A stretch of 9,291 bases of DNA from CAYMEV01 sp964389675 [NCBI: uncultured Candidatus Sumerlaeota bacterium] (GCA_964389675.1 CAYMEV010000042.1:1-9291); one strand, 5' to 3'; counted from the first letter of the stretch, positions 1 to 7,700 are shown. Numbers and translations are program-made. Notes: generated by a model not told the origin, from the letters alone.

Positions 1-196
1 TCTCACGGTTACTCAGACAACGGGGGCTTTTATCTCCTTCCTCAAAATCTAGTATGCCAGATTCTCTTTCTTTTATCCAGTTCCTTATTGTCTGTTCGCT
101 GACACCTGTTTCTTTGCTTGTTTTCCTGATGCTTCTGCTTTCAGGCGGTAATACTTTTTTTAGAATTCCTCGCTTGACTGAATTTGAATATGACAT
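1..196 (-). CDS. Transposase N-terminal fragment, IS3/IS150-like helix-turn-helix (partial, runs off left edge)
   Basis: The minus-strand reading frame is open from an ATG at 194-196 to the window edge, giving 65 residues that begin MSYSNSVKRGILKKVLPPES. Residues about 22-46 (SIRKTSKETGVSEQTIRNW) read as a DNA-binding helix-turn-helix of the kind found at the N-terminus of IS3/IS911/IS150-type transposases, where it recognises the element's ends. The LPPES-x-SI stretch before the helix-turn-helix is typical of that group. A very good Shine-Dalgarno (AAGGAGG, about 5 nt before ATG) fixes the start. The catalytic DDE part, if present, lies outside the window, so it cannot be told whether the element is intact, a two-frame orfA/orfB type, or a remnant. 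The end of the element should lie between 197 and about 300, but no terminal inverted repeat can be defined from one side. Confidence 0.75.
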   Translation of the reverse strand, partial: MSYSNSVKRGILKKVLPPESRSIRKTSKETGVSEQTIRNWIKERESGILDFEEGDKSPRCLSNRE

Positions 197-259
197 CTTT
201 CCCTCCTTATTTAGAGACGACATATATATTTGCACATAGGGTCAGTAATAATCTAATCC

Positions 260-303
260 TATGACTATAGTCTATATTGTAATATTGCAATATGACTATG
301 TCA
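260..303. repeat. Cluster of short perfect palindromes and a 9-bp direct repeat
   Basis: Three inverted repeats lie within 44 bp of AT-rich spacer: GACTATAGTC (263-272, perfect), ATATTGCAATAT (282-293, perfect 12 bp) and TGAC-TAT-GTCA (293-303). The nonamer TATGACTAT occurs twice (260-268 and 291-299), start to start 31 bp, about three helical turns, so the copies would face the same side of the helix. The cluster lies upstream of the transposase fragment and downstream of the TraB/GumN gene. It could be an operator, part of the insertion-sequence end, or a target-site scar. The sequence shows the symmetry but not which of these it is. Confidence 0.4.
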
Positions 304-325
304 ATTTCACGGGTATAACATTCCA

Positions 326-1303
326 TTAGAACGGAAGAGTCAGGGATTTCTTTATCCGCTTTGCCTTGTATCCCTTCTTCTCCAATATCTCAATAATATT
401 ATTTTCCCCTGTGAAATGTAATGCTCCTGCCATGGCAAATATTATATCATATTCATCCCCTTGAAGAAATTCCTCTACTGTATCTACCATATAAAGGTTT
501 CTTTTTTCATGGATTAAATCAAGTTTTATGGAAATAATAAGCTCCAGGTCTTTGTTTACTTCTGGATCAGAGTCTAATCTTGTTATATTAGCTATGTAAT
601 ACTCATCTAACCATTCATCAACAGAGCCATTCAGCCAGGCCTTCATCATTGATTCACAGGATTCCTTTATAAAAAGGCCTTCCTCAATGTATCGCCTTGC
701 TAAATGGTAAATATGGTACCCTAATTCCTCTCTGGAAAGATTTTCCTCCAGATAAACAGCGAAATAATCCTGTTTCTCTAAGGCGTATTTACTCCAGTTG
801 TGATGTATATTCTTATAATAATACTTATTTATAAAAAATATATCAATACCACCGCGATAATATTCATCCCACCCATAGATGCTACCGCTAATCTCAATCA
901 TCCTGTTAATAAAATAATATGGCCGGTAAGGAGAATATGCATCAATGAATAGTTCATGTTCTTTAAACAATTCATCTAATTTTTGATAATACTCTTCAGT
1001 AATATAATTGCTTAAGGAATCCCCTAAAGGCAGCATCCATCTTTTGCTTCTCGAATCAGAACTCTCGGTTAGCAGTATATCCGATTTATTAAAAGCATCA
1101 ATTATCTTTTGGTCTATTTTCTCGTATAACTCCTGTTTAAATGCATGTATTGTCCCCAGCAGATAAAGGGTTTTGCCATTGCTTTTTATTTCCCATAAAT
1201 ATAAATACCCTCTAAAAAGACAGGAATATACTATGAAACTTCCTAATGCTAAAAGAATCAAGGCAAGTAATATTAATATCCTCTTTCTAATAATAAATAC
1301 CAC
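326..1303 (-). CDS. TraB/PrgY/GumN family membrane-anchored protein (TIKI-like putative protease)
   Basis: This 325-residue protein has the landmarks of the TraB/PrgY/GumN family, which is related to eukaryotic TIKI metalloproteases. An N-terminal WEI-x4-KTLYLLGTIH block has GTIH at residues 50-53. A conserved acidic residue follows in LLTES (E80), then GGIDIFF near 151-157 and a late AMAGALHFTGE (H296) followed by GYKAKRI. In this family the GTxH and GxxH histidines and the glutamate are the proposed metal or catalytic residues; all are present here. Basic residues 6-8 and a hydrophobic run at 9-27 ending in Cys28 predict membrane anchoring. A lipoprotein is possible, although VYSC is not a clean lipobox. 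The start read here is GTG, with AGAGGA directly against it, which is too close for a normal Shine-Dalgarno. No ATG alternative exists nearby, so the exact start is uncertain. Substrate and role are unknown. The gene is more AT-rich than the sigma operon upstream. Confidence 0.82.
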   Translation of the reverse strand: MVFIIRKRILILLALILLALGSFIVYSCLFRGYLYLWEIKSNGKTLYLLGTIHAFKQELYEKIDQKIIDAFNKSDILLTESSDSRSKRWMLPLGDSLSNYITEEYYQKLDELFKEHELFIDAYSPYRPYYFINRMIEISGSIYGWDEYYRGGIDIFFINKYYYKNIHHNWSKYALEKQDYFAVYLEENLSREELGYHIYHLARRYIEEGLFIKESCESMMKAWLNGSVDEWLDEYYIANITRLDSDPEVNKDLELIISIKLDLIHEKRNLYMVDTVEEFLQGDEYDIIFAMAGALHFTGENNIIEILEKKGYKAKRIKKSLTLPF

Positions 1304-1372
1304 TCCTCTGTGTATATCGTAAGTACTGTCTTATTGCTATAGACATTTCCTCAGAAACTGGAAGGAATACCA

Positions 1373-1389
1373 GGGGGCATCAAACCCCC
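1373..1389. other. G5/C5 hairpin with an 8-C run downstream of the repeat-protein gene
   Basis: GGGGG at 1373-1377 can pair with CCCCC within a run of eight C (1385-1392), with a 7-nt loop. It lies just after the stop of the minus-strand repeat-protein gene. Read as minus-strand RNA, the stem is followed by TGGTATTCC, with no U-tract, so it is not a convincing intrinsic terminator in that direction. A T4 run follows on the plus strand only. Confidence 0.3.
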
Positions 1390-1403
1390 CCCTTTTATTG
1401 ATG

Positions 1404-2609
1404 TCATAGTTTCAGATACCCGGCGTTGCTGATTGTATTTTCATCCTCCTGGCCCTTTTCGCTGTCACTTATTATTATTTCCCCCTCATTGGTGCGGAGC
1501 TTGCTCTGAATTATTCCGTAATGCTTCTTTGAGGCCATTATTTCACCGAAATTGTCAATACAGTCTATCCCTGATGAAAGCAGTTCGGGATCTATACCAG
1601 AATCTATTTCCAGTTCGCCGGTAACAATATAGCTTGTTCCTTCTTTGCTGAATTCAAGCTCTTCCTGTGTCAGCAAATGTTCCTGATTGATTTCTGCAAG
1701 CCTGTTCTTATAGCTCAGTATTCTTGTGAGAGGGTCGGGACAAAGGCTGAAGACGACCTCTGATCTATCCTCATGGCAGATGATACCAGTCTTGCTTATT
1801 AAACCCTTTATATGCTTTTTTAGTTCTTCGGATTTAATATCATCACTGATCCTGATGCCTGAAGGGCAGTAAATGCCTGTTTGGGAAAAGCGGGAAAGGT
1901 TCAGCCTGTTGAGTGTCAATTCCTTGCCAATATAGGTGAAACCGGCAGGGATTACCTCAATCTTGCTGGCTGTGCCTGACAGGAGCTTCTTACCTGTTAT
2001 TGAAGAATATTCTTCTTTTACAATAGCCTTGCCTATAAGGCTTATCGACTTTATTTTCCTGTCCAGCAATTCAGCATCTATCTCATCTGTAATTTCAATT
2101 TTGCCTATAATAAACAGGAATGTACCATCATCCAGGGAGTTGAGAAATTGCTTGTTCATTATTATTTTCCCCTGATGCATGATCGCATTTGCCGGGTATG
2201 TATATACCTGGCCTGTAATGCTCTTTATCTTAGACTGCACGGCCGGCATGATCTTCTCGGGGCACAGAAGCTGTCCTGTTATTAAAAGGGATTTGAATCC
2301 CTTTTCAATATCCTCAGGCTCAAGGTCGTTCTTGAAAATTATCTGTCCTGTGAGAAACAGGTCCAGGGGTTCCTTCTGCTGTTCGAGATAGCCCTTGTTT
2401 ATCTCCACCTGGCCGGTAATTATCTTGCAGTCATCAGGGACCTCTATGGAGGCACCAAGATTCCCGAAGCTGAGCCTGGTAAGCAGATGGGCTGTCTTGC
2501 TGCTGTAGATGACCGCTCCCACATTGAGTATCTTCTCGATCTCGCTGATGGATTCCTCTGTTGCATTCCTTATGTCGAGAAGCCCGACATTTTTAATTAT
2601 CTTTTTCAT
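1404..2609 (-). CDS. Cytoplasmic protein of about 4.5 tandem 81-residue repeats, cotranscribed with an ECF sigma factor
   Basis: I do not recognise a named function for this 401-residue protein. It has no signal peptide or membrane segment, so it should be cytoplasmic. Its sequence repeats with an 81-residue period. Marker glycines of [IL]TGQ/IGK motifs recur at residues 66, 147 and 228; 88, 169 and 251; 112, 193 and 275 (then 355); and 331. Each unit has the form G-[QK]-[hydrophobic]3, an acidic helix-like stretch (DIDPELLxxxIKSI), a second glycine strand often with Cys (LLCPEK, IICHED), and a variable tail. Residues 1-52 look like a half repeat (NVGLLDI, then LNVGAVIYS). Within units the glycines fall about 22 residues apart, which suggests short beta strands, perhaps solenoid-like. 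The ATG overlaps the sigma TGA by 4 bp, and the Shine-Dalgarno GGAGG lies inside the last sigma codons, so translation is probably coupled. The position suggests a regulator or partner of the sigma factor; this is inference. Confidence 0.85.
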   Translation of the reverse strand: MKKIIKNVGLLDIRNATEESISEIEKILNVGAVIYSSKTAHLLTRLSFGNLGASIEVPDDCKIITGQVEINKGYLEQQKEPLDLFLTGQIIFKNDLEPEDIEKGFKSLLITGQLLCPEKIMPAVQSKIKSITGQVYTYPANAIMHQGKIIMNKQFLNSLDDGTFLFIIGKIEITDEIDAELLDRKIKSISLIGKAIVKEEYSSITGKKLLSGTASKIEVIPAGFTYIGKELTLNRLNLSRFSQTGIYCPSGIRISDDIKSEELKKHIKGLISKTGIICHEDRSEVVFSLCPDPLTRILSYKNRLAEINQEHLLTQEELEFSKEGTSYIVTGELEIDSGIDPELLSSGIDCIDNFGEIMASKKHYGIIQSKLRTNEGEIIISDSEKGQEDENTISNAGYLKL

Positions 2610-3088
2610 AATAGATCCTCCTTATTTATCCTTTTTCTAAGGATGCCGACGGCAGTTTTCAGCCTGGATCTGACAGTGGAAGGCGGGACAGAGAGGGATT
2701 CAGATATTTCGTAGCTGTTCATGCCGAGCCAGTATCTCTTAAATACAATATCTGAAAGGCTGTCCGGCAGGCAGCCCATCAGCTCCGAAATGTCCGCACC
2801 CTGGATATTGCTTTCGTTTACCGGCAGTTCCAGGTCGGCTTCCAGGAATTCAAACCTCTTTCTCCTTGCCAGATCCAGGAAATAGTTTTTAAGGACCGAG
2901 AAAAGCCATGACCTCACTTTATGTGCAGGAAGCACCCTGAGAAGCTCCAGGCTTGACATCGCGCGCGTGAATGTCTCCTGGACCAGGTCTTCAGCAAGGC
3001 TGTCATCGCGGGCTAATGAGCCTGCGAACCTTAGAAGGCGGTCATAATACTTTTCATAGAGTTCTGCTATATCCATTCTGCTCTCCAT
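2606..3088 (-). CDS. ECF-type RNA polymerase sigma factor (sigma-70 family, regions 2 and 4)
   Basis: A compact two-domain sigma factor of about 160 residues that would direct RNA polymerase to a small promoter set. Region 2 covers about residues 8-78: LYEKYYDRLLRFA, then DSLAEDLVQETFTRA (region 2.2, core binding), then KVRSWLFSVLKNYFLDLARRKR (regions 2.3-2.4, -10 recognition). A short linker leads to region 4 at about 100-152: LPDSLSDIVFKRYWLGMNSYEIS, then LSVPPSTVRSRLKTAVGILRK, the helix-turn-helix for the -35. No C-terminal extension is present. Three in-frame ATGs compete. The first (3092-3094) has AAAGG too close. The one chosen (3086-3088) has AAAGGA 5 nt upstream. A third (3074-3076) has GGAG 6 nt upstream and gives the usual family opening MDIAELYEKYY. 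The stop overlaps the downstream repeat-protein ATG (ATGA). An ECF-style promoter lies immediately upstream. Confidence 0.95.
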   Translation of the reverse strand: MESRMDIAELYEKYYDRLLRFAGSLARDDSLAEDLVQETFTRAMSSLELLRVLPAHKVRSWLFSVLKNYFLDLARRKRFEFLEADLELPVNESNIQGADISELMGCLPDSLSDIVFKRYWLGMNSYEISESLSVPPSTVRSRLKTAVGILRKRINKEDLL

Positions 3089-3107
3089 AAGCATCCTTTA
3101 TCTGTAT

Positions 3108-3133
3108 GACGGATCAGGTGAAGAAAGTGTTGG
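3108..3133 (-). promoter_or_regulatory. Putative ECF sigma promoter, CCAAC-N17-CGTC, upstream of the sigma gene
   Basis: On the minus strand, CCAAC (3133-3129) is followed by 17 nt and then CGTC (3111-3108). This matches the general ECF pattern of an AAC-containing -35 and a CGTC -10 separated by 16-17 bp. Transcription would start near 3101-3103, leaving a leader of about 13-15 nt before the chosen ATG or about 25 nt before the next one. It also makes the most upstream ATG implausible. Autoregulation by the encoded sigma factor is the natural reading but is inferred from the motif alone. Confidence 0.5.
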
Positions 3134-3150
3134 CAGTTTGCTAAAATATT

Positions 3151-3164
3151 TTTACCCCGGTAAA
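3151..3164. repeat. 14-bp inverted repeat TTTACC-CC-GGTAAA upstream of the sigma promoter
   Basis: Six-base arms with a 2-bp centre lie about 18 bp upstream of the proposed -35 of the sigma gene. The gap is too small for a stable RNA hairpin, so a protein-binding site is more likely if it is functional. The octamer GGATCAGG occurs immediately beside it (3165-3172) and again inside the proposed promoter spacer (3111-3118). Confidence 0.3.
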
Positions 3165-3252
3165 GGATCAGGCTTCAGAGAAAAAATGAGTAATTTTAAT
3201 CAGGCCTTTTTTATAGTGCAAGAGAAAGACCATTAATCTGAGAACTGGGAAA

Positions 3253-3279
3253 GGCTGACCTGATGTTATCAAGCCAGCC
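3253..3279 (-). terminator. Strong stem-loop after the beta-helix gene, possible terminator
   Basis: A 27-nt stem-loop has 12 bp (GGCTG-CAGCC outer pairs, two G-U pairs when read as minus-strand RNA) and a 3-nt loop AAC. It begins 12 nt after the TAA of the beta-helix gene. The tail is only TTTCCC, a weak U-tract, so it may act as a 3'-end stabiliser or a weak intrinsic terminator. Confidence 0.4.
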
Positions 3280-3291
3280 CTGTAAATTACA

Positions 3292-4596
3292 TTATTTGAA
3301 TGACTGAGCCCCTGCCGGCTTATATGCTCCGAACAGCTTTAATGCATCCTTCCATGGATAACGGTTCATAAACATTGTAACGGAGGATTTGATCTTACCC
3401 TGCTTGTTCAGGCCTACTGCTTCCCTCAGGAGGTTTGCAGGTGATTCAGGATCATAGTCCGTTTCTTCAGTATAGCTTGCGCTCAGGAATCCCTCAAGAT
3501 AGGCCTTGTTTACAGGAAGGCCGGAAGGGATCTCTATCTTGTTTCCTTTTGCTGAGGCAAAGGTCAGGTCGCCGAACTGGTCTGCGGTAAGATTGAGCTT
3601 TACATTGCTTTCAGGGCTGTATTCCAGGTCTGCCTTCTTATTTACAAAGAATACATTATTATCAAGCTTTATCCTGTCATCAGGCGTGAACCTTGTATTG
3701 TCAACCCCTGCAAGGACACTGCCTCCAATGATATTATCGTGTATATTATATTCACAGCGTGTCATGATACGGATCCCGTATCCCATGTCAAGCATATCGG
3801 GCAGCCTGCTCCATGTAAAAATAATGGTATTATTGGCTATCTCAACAGTACCGCAGTTGGACATTGTGCCGGGGCCTCCCTTTGAGGGGCATGTCCCGTA
3901 TATCTCCACAGCTGCCATACGGTTGCTGATAAAGACATTATTTATGACTGAGAATTTCCCGTTCCTTAAAGCACCCTGTACAGCAAAGCTTGCACCATTT
4001 ACAAAAACGCAGTTCTGAATGGTAAAGTCACCGGCCTGAGCAGCGCTTACAACCTGGATTATGGGCTCTTCTGCAGTGCTGTTGCCTTTTGCCGGCCTTT
4101 CTGTAGCCCTGAGCATGCGCCCTGTATCAAGGCCCTCGATCCTGCCTTCTGTTGCATGGTAGGCATTCCTGTACCCCATATCAAATACAATGCCGTCAAT
4201 AATAGTTCCGTCTATTGCCTTTGTGAACTTCAAAAAAGCCTTCCTGGCTTTACCCCCTGCTTCATTGTCCGGCTGAAAAACAGCAGGTGTATTAAGTATG
4301 CTCCTGGCGGAAAATGCCTCATCATAACTGCCGTAAAGTTTGAGCGGCTTATCGCTTTCCATATAGCCTACTCCGAAGGTACCCTTATATATGCCTCCGG
4401 CAATAAATATCTCATCCCCTGGTTTAGCAAGCTTTATGGCCCTGTCGATCTCCTTGACGGGGCTTTCCTTTGTTCCAGGGTTCTGGTTATTGCCCTTTTC
4501 CTGGGAAACATATACAGCTGCCTGGATTACACAGGTGGATAATGAAAATACTAAAAGGTTTACAAGCATGATCACAAGAATGGTTCTGCTTTTCAT
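3292..4596 (-). CDS. Secreted right-handed parallel beta-helix protein
   Basis: A 434-residue exported protein. The start at 4594-4596 is preceded by AAAGGAG about 9-10 nt upstream and opens a clear signal peptide: MKSR, a hydrophobic core (ILVIMLVNLLVFSLS), then a probable signal peptidase I site near VIQA-A. An in-frame ATG 36 nt upstream would spoil the signal peptide and lacks such a site. The mature N-terminus, YVS-x-EKGNNQNPGTKESPVKEID then AKPGDEIFIAGGIYKG, is the typical cap of DUF1565/pectate-lyase-like beta-helix proteins, followed by KLYGSYDEAFSAR. The middle holds several beta-helix rungs of the form [FV]-x-I-x-N-[CN]-x-[FI] (FTIQNCVFVNG, FSVINNVFISN, VEIANNTIIF, IKLDNNVFFVN). The C-terminal 90 residues are not helix-like. 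No catalytic lyase residues can be assigned, so the role may be carbohydrate binding or a surface structure. Its own promoter and following stem-loop suggest a single-gene transcript. Confidence 0.85.
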   Translation of the reverse strand: MKSRTILVIMLVNLLVFSLSTCVIQAAVYVSQEKGNNQNPGTKESPVKEIDRAIKLAKPGDEIFIAGGIYKGTFGVGYMESDKPLKLYGSYDEAFSARSILNTPAVFQPDNEAGGKARKAFLKFTKAIDGTIIDGIVFDMGYRNAYHATEGRIEGLDTGRMLRATERPAKGNSTAEEPIIQVVSAAQAGDFTIQNCVFVNGASFAVQGALRNGKFSVINNVFISNRMAAVEIYGTCPSKGGPGTMSNCGTVEIANNTIIFTWSRLPDMLDMGYGIRIMTRCEYNIHDNIIGGSVLAGVDNTRFTPDDRIKLDNNVFFVNKKADLEYSPESNVKLNLTADQFGDLTFASAKGNKIEIPSGLPVNKAYLEGFLSASYTEETDYDPESPANLLREAVGLNKQGKIKSSVTMFMNRYPWKDALKLFGAYKPAGAQSFK

Positions 4597-4647
4597 GGGT
4601 TTCTTTCTCCTTTTTTTATAGATCTGGATCATTTTTTTTATTTAAAA

Positions 4648-4677
4648 ATAATAGCAAATAAATTGTCTAAGTGTCAA
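4648..4677 (-). promoter_or_regulatory. Near-consensus housekeeping sigma promoter for the beta-helix gene
   Basis: On the minus strand, a perfect -35 TTGACA (4677-4672), an 18-bp spacer and a -10 TATTAT (4653-4648, 5 of 6 matches) lie between the kinase stop codon and the beta-helix start. Transcription would begin near 4641, giving a leader of about 45 nt that contains the AAAGGAG ribosome site. An 11-bp palindrome (AATAT-T-ATATT, 4676-4686) overlaps the upstream edge of the -35. Confidence 0.7.
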
Positions 4678-4721
4678 TATTATATTCGGTTTAGCTTAAA
4701 TGAAAATTGAAAATACCTGGG

Positions 4722-7700
4722 TCATAAATTCCTCTTAAAAAGCTTAAGGGACTTTATCCTGCTTACCTGCTCAGATGTTCCGTACTTCCTGTATAAACGG
4801 GTTACCCTTTTTTTATATGAACTGAGCTTTTTATGGTCTTTTTTCAGGTAATACAGCTCCAGAAGCTGTATATAATTATTAAGTGTTTCGGTATTTCTGA
4901 TACCAAAGGCATTTTTCTTTATCTTAAGTGATTTTTTCAGGTATTCCTCAGCAGTATCATATTTTCCCATAAAAAAATAGCATGATCCTATATTGTTCAG
5001 GGCAGTTGCAATGAAAGGGCTGTCTTTTCCAAATCTCTTCTGATATATGTACAGAGCTTTCTCAAAATATAAAAGGGCATTTTTGTAATCCCTGCTGTCA
5101 GTATAAAAGACACCCATGTTTATATATGAAAATGCCGTATGACTGTGGTATTCTCCAAGGAGCTCCAGCCTGAGCTTCATGGCATTTTCAAGATATTTAA
5201 AAGAAAGGTTTCTGTTCTTATTCAGTGCATAGGCAATGCTTAAGTTATTCCATAAATATGCGGTATTATGGTCTTTTATCCCTAATGAATTTATTATTTT
5301 TTTGCTTTTTTTCAGGTAAAGAAGAGCCTTTTTCGGTTCCTTCATCCTGATATAGGTAACGCCTATATTATGGTAGGATTTGAAGGTATCCAGATTATTC
5401 TGTCCATATATATTTAACCTGATATCAAGTGAATCCTTAAAATATTTCATTGCCTGGTCAAAACGGTTAATCTGAAGATATGTGATGCCTATGCAATTAA
5501 GGCAGTCAGCCTTTCTGCCCATGTAATCCGGCAGTTTATTGTCTGCATGCTTAAAAGCATGGCTGAAATAATGGATGGACTCTTCCATAGCAGCCATTCT
5601 CTGATAGATAAGCCCCTTTACATAAAGGATATCATATAGGGTTTCCGGCCCTTTTTTGCCTGAGGATTCAGCCTTTTCTATATATAGAAGGGAGGCAGTC
5701 AGATCGCCTTCCTCTATCAGTGTCCTGGAGATAAGGATATACAGCATTGTTTTCCCTGGATCCGGCTTATCAGTCCTCTCGGCAATATTCAGAGCTTTCT
5801 GATAATATTCAAGTATGTGTTTTGTCCCGATATATTTCTGCTCACCGGCTTTCCCTGCTTTTATAAGATAATCAACAGCCTTGTCCATATCGTTTGAATT
5901 CTCATAATGATATGCAAGATCTTCAATATAATTATAAATCCGTTTTCTGAAGATGTGTTCGAGACGATCTCCTATAATCCCGTGTAAAGCCTTTCTATCC
6001 CCTGTCTTTGCTTCTGTAATGTCCTGGATAATATCAGATGAAAAATAATAGAGCACATCCTGTCCTATCCTTTCAGAACGGAGTATCTCCTGCCTTTCAA
6101 GGTCAAATATCCTGTTTTTTACAGTATTTCTGGAAAGCTCGGAAAAGATATTGCTTATCTGGCTTAGATTCAGGCCTATCCTTACAAGGGAAAGGGTCTT
6201 AAGGATTTTTGATACTACAGGGTCTTTAAGCACAATATCCATTCTTTGCGATATAATGTCATTTATATCGCAGGAAAGCTCCGGCATTTCATCATCCATT
6301 TTCATATCCCAGCAATATCCATTTCTCCGGAGGATGCCCTTCTTTACCATAAGCTTGAAAAATTCGCCCAGAAATAGAGGATTACCTCTTATAGACCTGT
6401 CTATCCCGGATATAGCATCAAATATGCTTTTATCAAGGCGGTTTTCCCCGAAGGTGTTTCTCAGGTATTCTGAGATAGTCTTATCTCTAAAAGGCTTCAG
6501 GTGTACTTTTATTAAAAGGCCGTCCTTCCTTAACTGATCAAGAAAAGATGATATGTTTTCCGCAAAATCTGACCTTACAGTTCCAAAGACCCTTAGCCTG
6601 CTGTCTTTATCCATCTGCATCTTCTGGAGGATCCGGTGGTATATCTGAAGGCTGCCTTCATCAGCCCATTGGAGATTATTTATAAATACTACGATTGTAT
6701 TTTTGCATTTTTTTGAGAAATCAAGAATGTATCTGCTTATATTTTCCAGTATCTCATCCTTTTCTATGGCAAGACTGCCCTGTGAATAATTAATATTTCC
6801 GGTAGATCTGAGTAGTGAATTAAGATATTTCTTATACCTGTTATTTATGGTCTCCGGTGAAAACAGCAGGATCTGTCCCAGAATATTTATTATTGAATAG
6901 TATGGTTTTTTTACCTGGCTTAGGCACTCACTTTCAAGAAAGAGAATATCATTCAGCTGGCAGTGTTTTTTAATTTCCCTGAATATCCGGCTTTTCCCGT
7001 ACCCTGCTGTCGAGGATAAGATGAATATCCTGTGGCTGTCCGGCTGATTGTCTATCTTTTTTAAGATCCTGTACAGTTCAGCCTTCCTGTTTGTGAATTG
7101 GACGCCATTTAAGTGGCTTTCCTTGGTCTCATCCGTCTCAACAGAACAGCTCATGCCCAGTTTGCGGTTTATATCAATGATAATTTCAGTACAGCTGTTA
7201 TATCTTTTATTAGCATCATGATCCGTCATCTTTGATATAATATATTTTATCCTTTTGTCTTTTAGTGCATCAAGGGAAGTTTTTCTCATTGATTCAAATT
7301 TTTCCCTGTCTCTAAGAATGGATAAAATAGATGAGAATTTTGAATAATCAAATATATGGTTTTTTGTTATCAGCTGATAAAATACAATTCCGAGGGAATA
7401 TATGTCAACCCTGTGGTCAATGTCCTTTCTTAAGACTTCAGGGGCGAGATAGAGGGGTGATCCCTTAATAGTATTTATATCAGGTTTTTCAATATCCGAC
7501 AGGCCAAAATCCATTATTTTGATGATATCTTTCTGGATCATTATATTTAAGGGCTTTATATCCCTTGAAATTATATTCCGGCTGTGGATAAAGGACAGTC
7601 CTCTTAAAGCCTGTACGATCAGCCTTAGTATCTTTTCGGTATCTGCGGGCTTTTTGATGTTAATTATATCAGCCAGGGTCCTGCCTCTTATATATTCCAT

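Noticed and set aside
1433-2714. Several plus-strand frames opposite the repeat-protein gene and sigma gene.
   Set aside because: They are antisense to a well-supported coupled operon and show no coherent protein features.
3181-3212. A6...T6 arms flanking TGAGTAA/TTAATCA as a possible bidirectional terminator.
   Set aside because: The pairing is interrupted by mismatches and unpaired GGCC, and the stem is almost all A-T, so it is too weak to call.
3506-4542. Long plus-strand open frames opposite the beta-helix gene (3506-4018 and 4156-4542).
   Set aside because: No ribosome sites or recognisable domains, and the minus-strand frame has a signal peptide and clear beta-helix repeats.
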